Shown here: piece by piece, positions 61,439-64,000 of the stretch
Layout: every line of letters begins with the position of its first letter
Position numbering within the stretch: position 1 is the stretch's first letter
From: Bugulina stolonifera
Taxonomy: Eukaryota > Bryozoa > Gymnolaemata > Cheilostomatida > Bugulidae
Assembly: GCA_935421135.1 (NCBI GenBank)
Contig: OW285194.1
Span: 8,106,376-8,170,375, forward strand
DNA: 64,000 bases
Direction of reading: 5' to 3'
Notes under the pieces: model-generated
Database searches by the model: none
Told to the model about the DNA's origin: nothing
The model's input: only the letters and a program-made list of their open reading frames with translations
Position numbers and translations under genes: made by a program

Positions 61439-64000
61439 TGTTGAGAGATAGCAAACCACAATGCCTTAGAGACTGACTCTAATCTGAATATCAGATAACA
61501 TACCATGTACATATTCATAAGAGTTGTATTACCATGTTTGTTTTACCAAAACACTACTATACTTTGGAGTTGCATTCACTATGCCTATGAGCAGATAACT
61601 CTGTATTTTTGTTTATAGCTCTGTATATGTGTTTTATTCGAAACTAAATTTTTCTACAGCTCTGTTCTTTTCTACTTCCTGAAAATTCTGGTGAATTAAA
61701 CTGCCGAAATAAATCTGCCAAACATTTATCCAATGTCATCATCCACATCCTCAACAGGTTATGGGCCCAGTGGCCACAGAAACAGGCTCTACTACAATGG
61801 GAATCCAACCAATTACACCATCTGGGAAACAAGGTTCTTAAACTACATTTATACACAAGACAAAAAGGTACACAAGGCCATACTCCCAAAGCCTGAAAGT
61901 GGTGAAGATGACGCAGGTTTTGCAGAGCAAAACCGAATGGCTTTTGCAGAACTAGTTCAGGTTCTAGATGAGAAGTCACTACTGCTGATTCTTAATGATG
62001 CTGCAGATGATGGCAGAAAGGCATTAAAGAGACTGAGGCAGCATTTTGCAAGCACAGAAAAGCCAAGAGTCCTCACTCTCTATGAGAAACTCACCACAAT
62101 TCATATGATGGAACATGAAGATGTAACAGATTATATGATTAGAGGTGAGAGAGCTGCCACAGGACTGAGAACTGCAGGTGAGCAGATTACAGATAATCTC
62201 ATTATAGCCATGCTTCTCAAAGGCCTACCAGAGTCTTTCAAGCCATTTGTGGTGGTACACACTCAACTAGACAGAGTCAAAACATTGGCAGAATTCAAGT
62301 CTTTGCTTCACAACTACGCCAGTACAGAGGCTATGAGGAGTCAGAGAGAGATGTCAACTGCTATGTCTGCCCAATCACAACCACAATCAAAGCCAAACAA
62401 GACTCAATGTACAGCCTGTGCAAAATATGGCCATGCCTACCGAGAATGTCCAATCAAAGCCACTCTTACATGCAGCTATTGTAATAAAGGCTGGCATGTA
62501 GAGGCGGTATGTCGAGCTAAGAAGAGAAGGAAAGCTGATACGCAGAATAAACACAAACAGAATACTGCTAATTTGAGCTCATTCTCTTTCTATATAAACA
62601 CCCATGCTGGGAATGTGTCCGGTCCCAAACCAACACTAAATGATAAACTTCTGGTAGACTGTGGAGCAACCTCACACATTGTCAATCGTCCAGAGCGTTT
62701 CACAGCCTATGATCAAAAGTTCAACCCAAAAGAACATTCCCTAGAGCTAGCTGATGGCACCAGGAGTAATGATCTAGTGAAAGCAAAAGGAGATGCTGTT
62801 TTCCACATACTTGACGCTGATGGGCAAACAAGGGAGATAACTCTGGAGAATTCCCTGCTTGCACCAAGTTTCCCTACAAACCTATTCTCAGTGAGATCAG
62901 CTGTAGAATCGGGAGCTCAAGTAACATTCTCAAAAGACAGCAACACACTCAAAGCAGGCAGCACAGACTTTAATATTGTGAAAGAAGGTCAACTCTACTT
63001 TCTCCAAGCACAGTCTGACTCAGCTTGCACCGCCAAGACACTAGAGCAGTGGCATAAGGATCTGGGACACATGAACTACCCTGACATAAAGAACTTGCCA
63101 GGTGTCACAAAGGGGATGGACATAAAAGACAAGTCTAATCCAGGAACATGCACCACCTGCACTGAGAATAAGATGACAGTGCAGCCCAAATCCAAAGATG
63201 AACCCCCAATCCATGCTAAAAGACCACTAGAACGCATACACACTGATTTCGCCGGTCCTATCACACCTACAAGTAGAGAGGGACACAATTACATCATTAA
63301 CTTTGTAGATGAATACAGCAGCATGATATTTGTCTACTTCCTCCGAGCCAAGAGTGAGTCGCATACAGCACTGAAGAGATTTCTAAGTGATGTAGCACCA
63401 ATCGGTCAAGTCTTGGAGATCCATGCTGACAACGGAGGGGAGTTCACAGGACAAAAGTTCCAAGATGTACTGTTGGAGAACAGAATAAAGTTCACAACTA
63501 CTGCCCCACACTCAGCTTACCAGAATGGTAAAGCCGAGCGTTCCTGGAGAAGTTTACTCGAGATGTCCAGATGCCTACTCACAGATTCTCAACTACCAAA
63601 GTTTCTGTGGAGTTATGCTGTTCGTCATGCATCATACCTGCGTAACAGAAGTTACCAAAGGCGAACAGAGAAGACAGCCTATGAGCTCTTCACAGGTTCT
63701 AAACCAGACATGAGGAAGATAAACACCTTCGGAGCAACCTGCACCTACTTCAATGAAGTTTACAAACGCAAACTCGATGCTCGAGGCTTACCTGGCCACT
63801 ATCTAGGTGTGAATACCTCAAGTCAAAACAGCTACTATGTACTGAATCAAGGCAGAAACCAAGTTCTCTCTACCAGAAACGTCACTGTCCACAGTGACAA
63901 ATTCACCGATGATTTTCAGGAAGACCAATGGTTCCCGCCCAGAGCTGACCAAGCTAGATGCTCTGAGTCTGTGGGTGATGGTGGTCTGCCGCCAGATCCT
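61439..64000 (+). mobile_element. Ty1/Copia LTR retrotransposon, 5' part, runs off the window
   Basis: Coding evidence begins at 61733. Its left edge is a guess: TGTTGAG at 61439 to CTACA at 61659 would have TG...CA ends like a 221-bp LTR, but no second copy is in view to prove it. The reverse transcriptase and 3' LTR would lie beyond 64000. Confidence 0.7.
61733..64000 (+). CDS. Copia gag-pol polyprotein, 5' 756 codons, open at window end
   Basis: A single open frame from ATG 61733 to the last base. The gag part is UBN2-like (NYTIWETRF near the N-terminus, then EKLTTIHMMEHEDVTDYMI). Two zinc knuckles follow: CTACAKYGHAYREC at residue 226 onward, and CSYCNKGWHVEAVC. The protease motif is VDCGATSH, with D at residue 309 (usually DSGAT; Cys is a change). 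A gag-pre-integrase zinc site (WHKDLGH then CTTC) precedes the integrase core. Its triad is visible: D505 (HTDFAGP), D566 (ADNGGEF) and E602 (GKAERSW), with the last two 35 residues apart as usual. No frameshift or stop was found, so the copy may be young. The order protease-integrase before reverse transcriptase marks it as Copia rather than Gypsy. Confidence 0.93.
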   Translation, partial: MSSSTSSTGYGPSGHRNRLYYNGNPTNYTIWETRFLNYIYTQDKKVHKAILPKPESGEDDAGFAEQNRMAFAELVQVLDEKSLLLILNDAADDGRKALKRLRQHFASTEKPRVLTLYEKLTTIHMMEHEDVTDYMIRGERAATGLRTAGEQITDNLIIAMLLKGLPESFKPFVVVHTQLDRVKTLAEFKSLLHNYASTEAMRSQREMSTAMSAQSQPQSKPNKTQCTACAKYGHAYRECPIKATLTCSYCNKGWHVEAVCRAKKRRKADTQNKHKQNTANLSSFSFYINTHAGNVSGPKPTLNDKLLVDCGATSHIVNRPERFTAYDQKFNPKEHSLELADGTRSNDLVKAKGDAVFHILDADGQTREITLENSLLAPSFPTNLFSVRSAVESGAQVTFSKDSNTLKAGSTDFNIVKEGQLYFLQAQSDSACTAKTLEQWHKDLGHMNYPDIKNLPGVTKGMDIKDKSNPGTCTTCTENKMTVQPKSKDEPPIHAKRPLERIHTDFAGPITPTSREGHNYIINFVDEYSSMIFVYFLRAKSESHTALKRFLSDVAPIGQVLEIHADNGGEFTGQKFQDVLLENRIKFTTTAPHSAYQNGKAERSWRSLLEMSRCLLTDSQLPKFLWSYAVRHASYLRNRSYQRRTEKTAYELFTGSKPDMRKINTFGATCTYFNEVYKRKLDARGLPGHYLGVNTSSQNSYYVLNQGRNQVLSTRNVTVHSDKFTDDFQEDQWFPPRADQARCSESVGDGGLPPDP

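Noticed and set aside
61644..61979. 111-aa minus-strand frame
   Set aside because: Antisense to the Copia gag frame, which has recognisable gag, protease and integrase motifs.

Overview
This is eukaryotic, AT-rich DNA. Genes are split into short exons with GT-AG introns, codon phases can be followed across exons, and mobile and simple repeats are abundant. The gene content points to an early-branching marine animal: secreted WSC, PAN/apple, F5/8C and CTHRC1-like proteins, PIF/Harbinger and Copia elements, and tRNA-derived SINEs. A sponge is my best guess, but that is inference and nothing in the window proves it. I built most genes by hand by joining exons whose phases agree; no search was run.

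Layout. 63-6173: a complete-looking PIF/Harbinger transposon (633-5608) with 28-bp terminal inverted repeats, a six-exon SANT/Myb-like gene on + and a DDE transposase on -. It sits between two almost identical 565-bp direct repeats with TG...CA ends. 6211-7235: a fold-back repeat, a hammerhead ribozyme (6403-6448), a tRNA-derived SINE and another dispersed repeat. 7960-18405: a roughly 3-kb segmental duplication carrying two secreted WSC-domain genes. The first is intact; the second has one in-frame stop. Between the copies lie a decayed TIR element (11324-12698) and an 827-bp, 15-bp-unit minisatellite (13412-14238).

18.4-22.5 kb is mostly repeats, including a fold-back element. 22490-31362 (minus) is a 14-exon gene for a secreted protein with an apple-like N-terminus and three CTHRC1-like domains. 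31.7-33.3 kb holds a diverged tandem duplication. 33824-35924 (minus) encodes a coiled-coil protein and 38404-41462 (minus) the 3' part of a gene with a cysteine-rich C-terminus; I recognise neither. 45641-47034 and 53757-55518 (plus) are small orphan genes of 74 and 96 aa. 49443-51829 (plus) encodes a secreted protein with two PAN-like modules and an F5/8C (discoidin/fucolectin-like) module.

57011-61383 (plus) holds eight exons of an AMP-dependent (acyl-CoA) synthetase whose 3' exons are not in view. A Copia gag-pol reading frame starts at 61733 and is still open at the window end, apparently lodged in an intron or break of the synthetase gene.

Four secreted, cysteine-rich genes (two WSC, one CTHRC1-like, one PAN-F5/8C) in about 44 kb suggest a region rich in extracellular or cell-surface recognition proteins. 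The strongest unexpected signals are the hammerhead ribozyme, the LTR-like direct repeats abutting an intact Harbinger element, and the triple CTHRC1-like gene.
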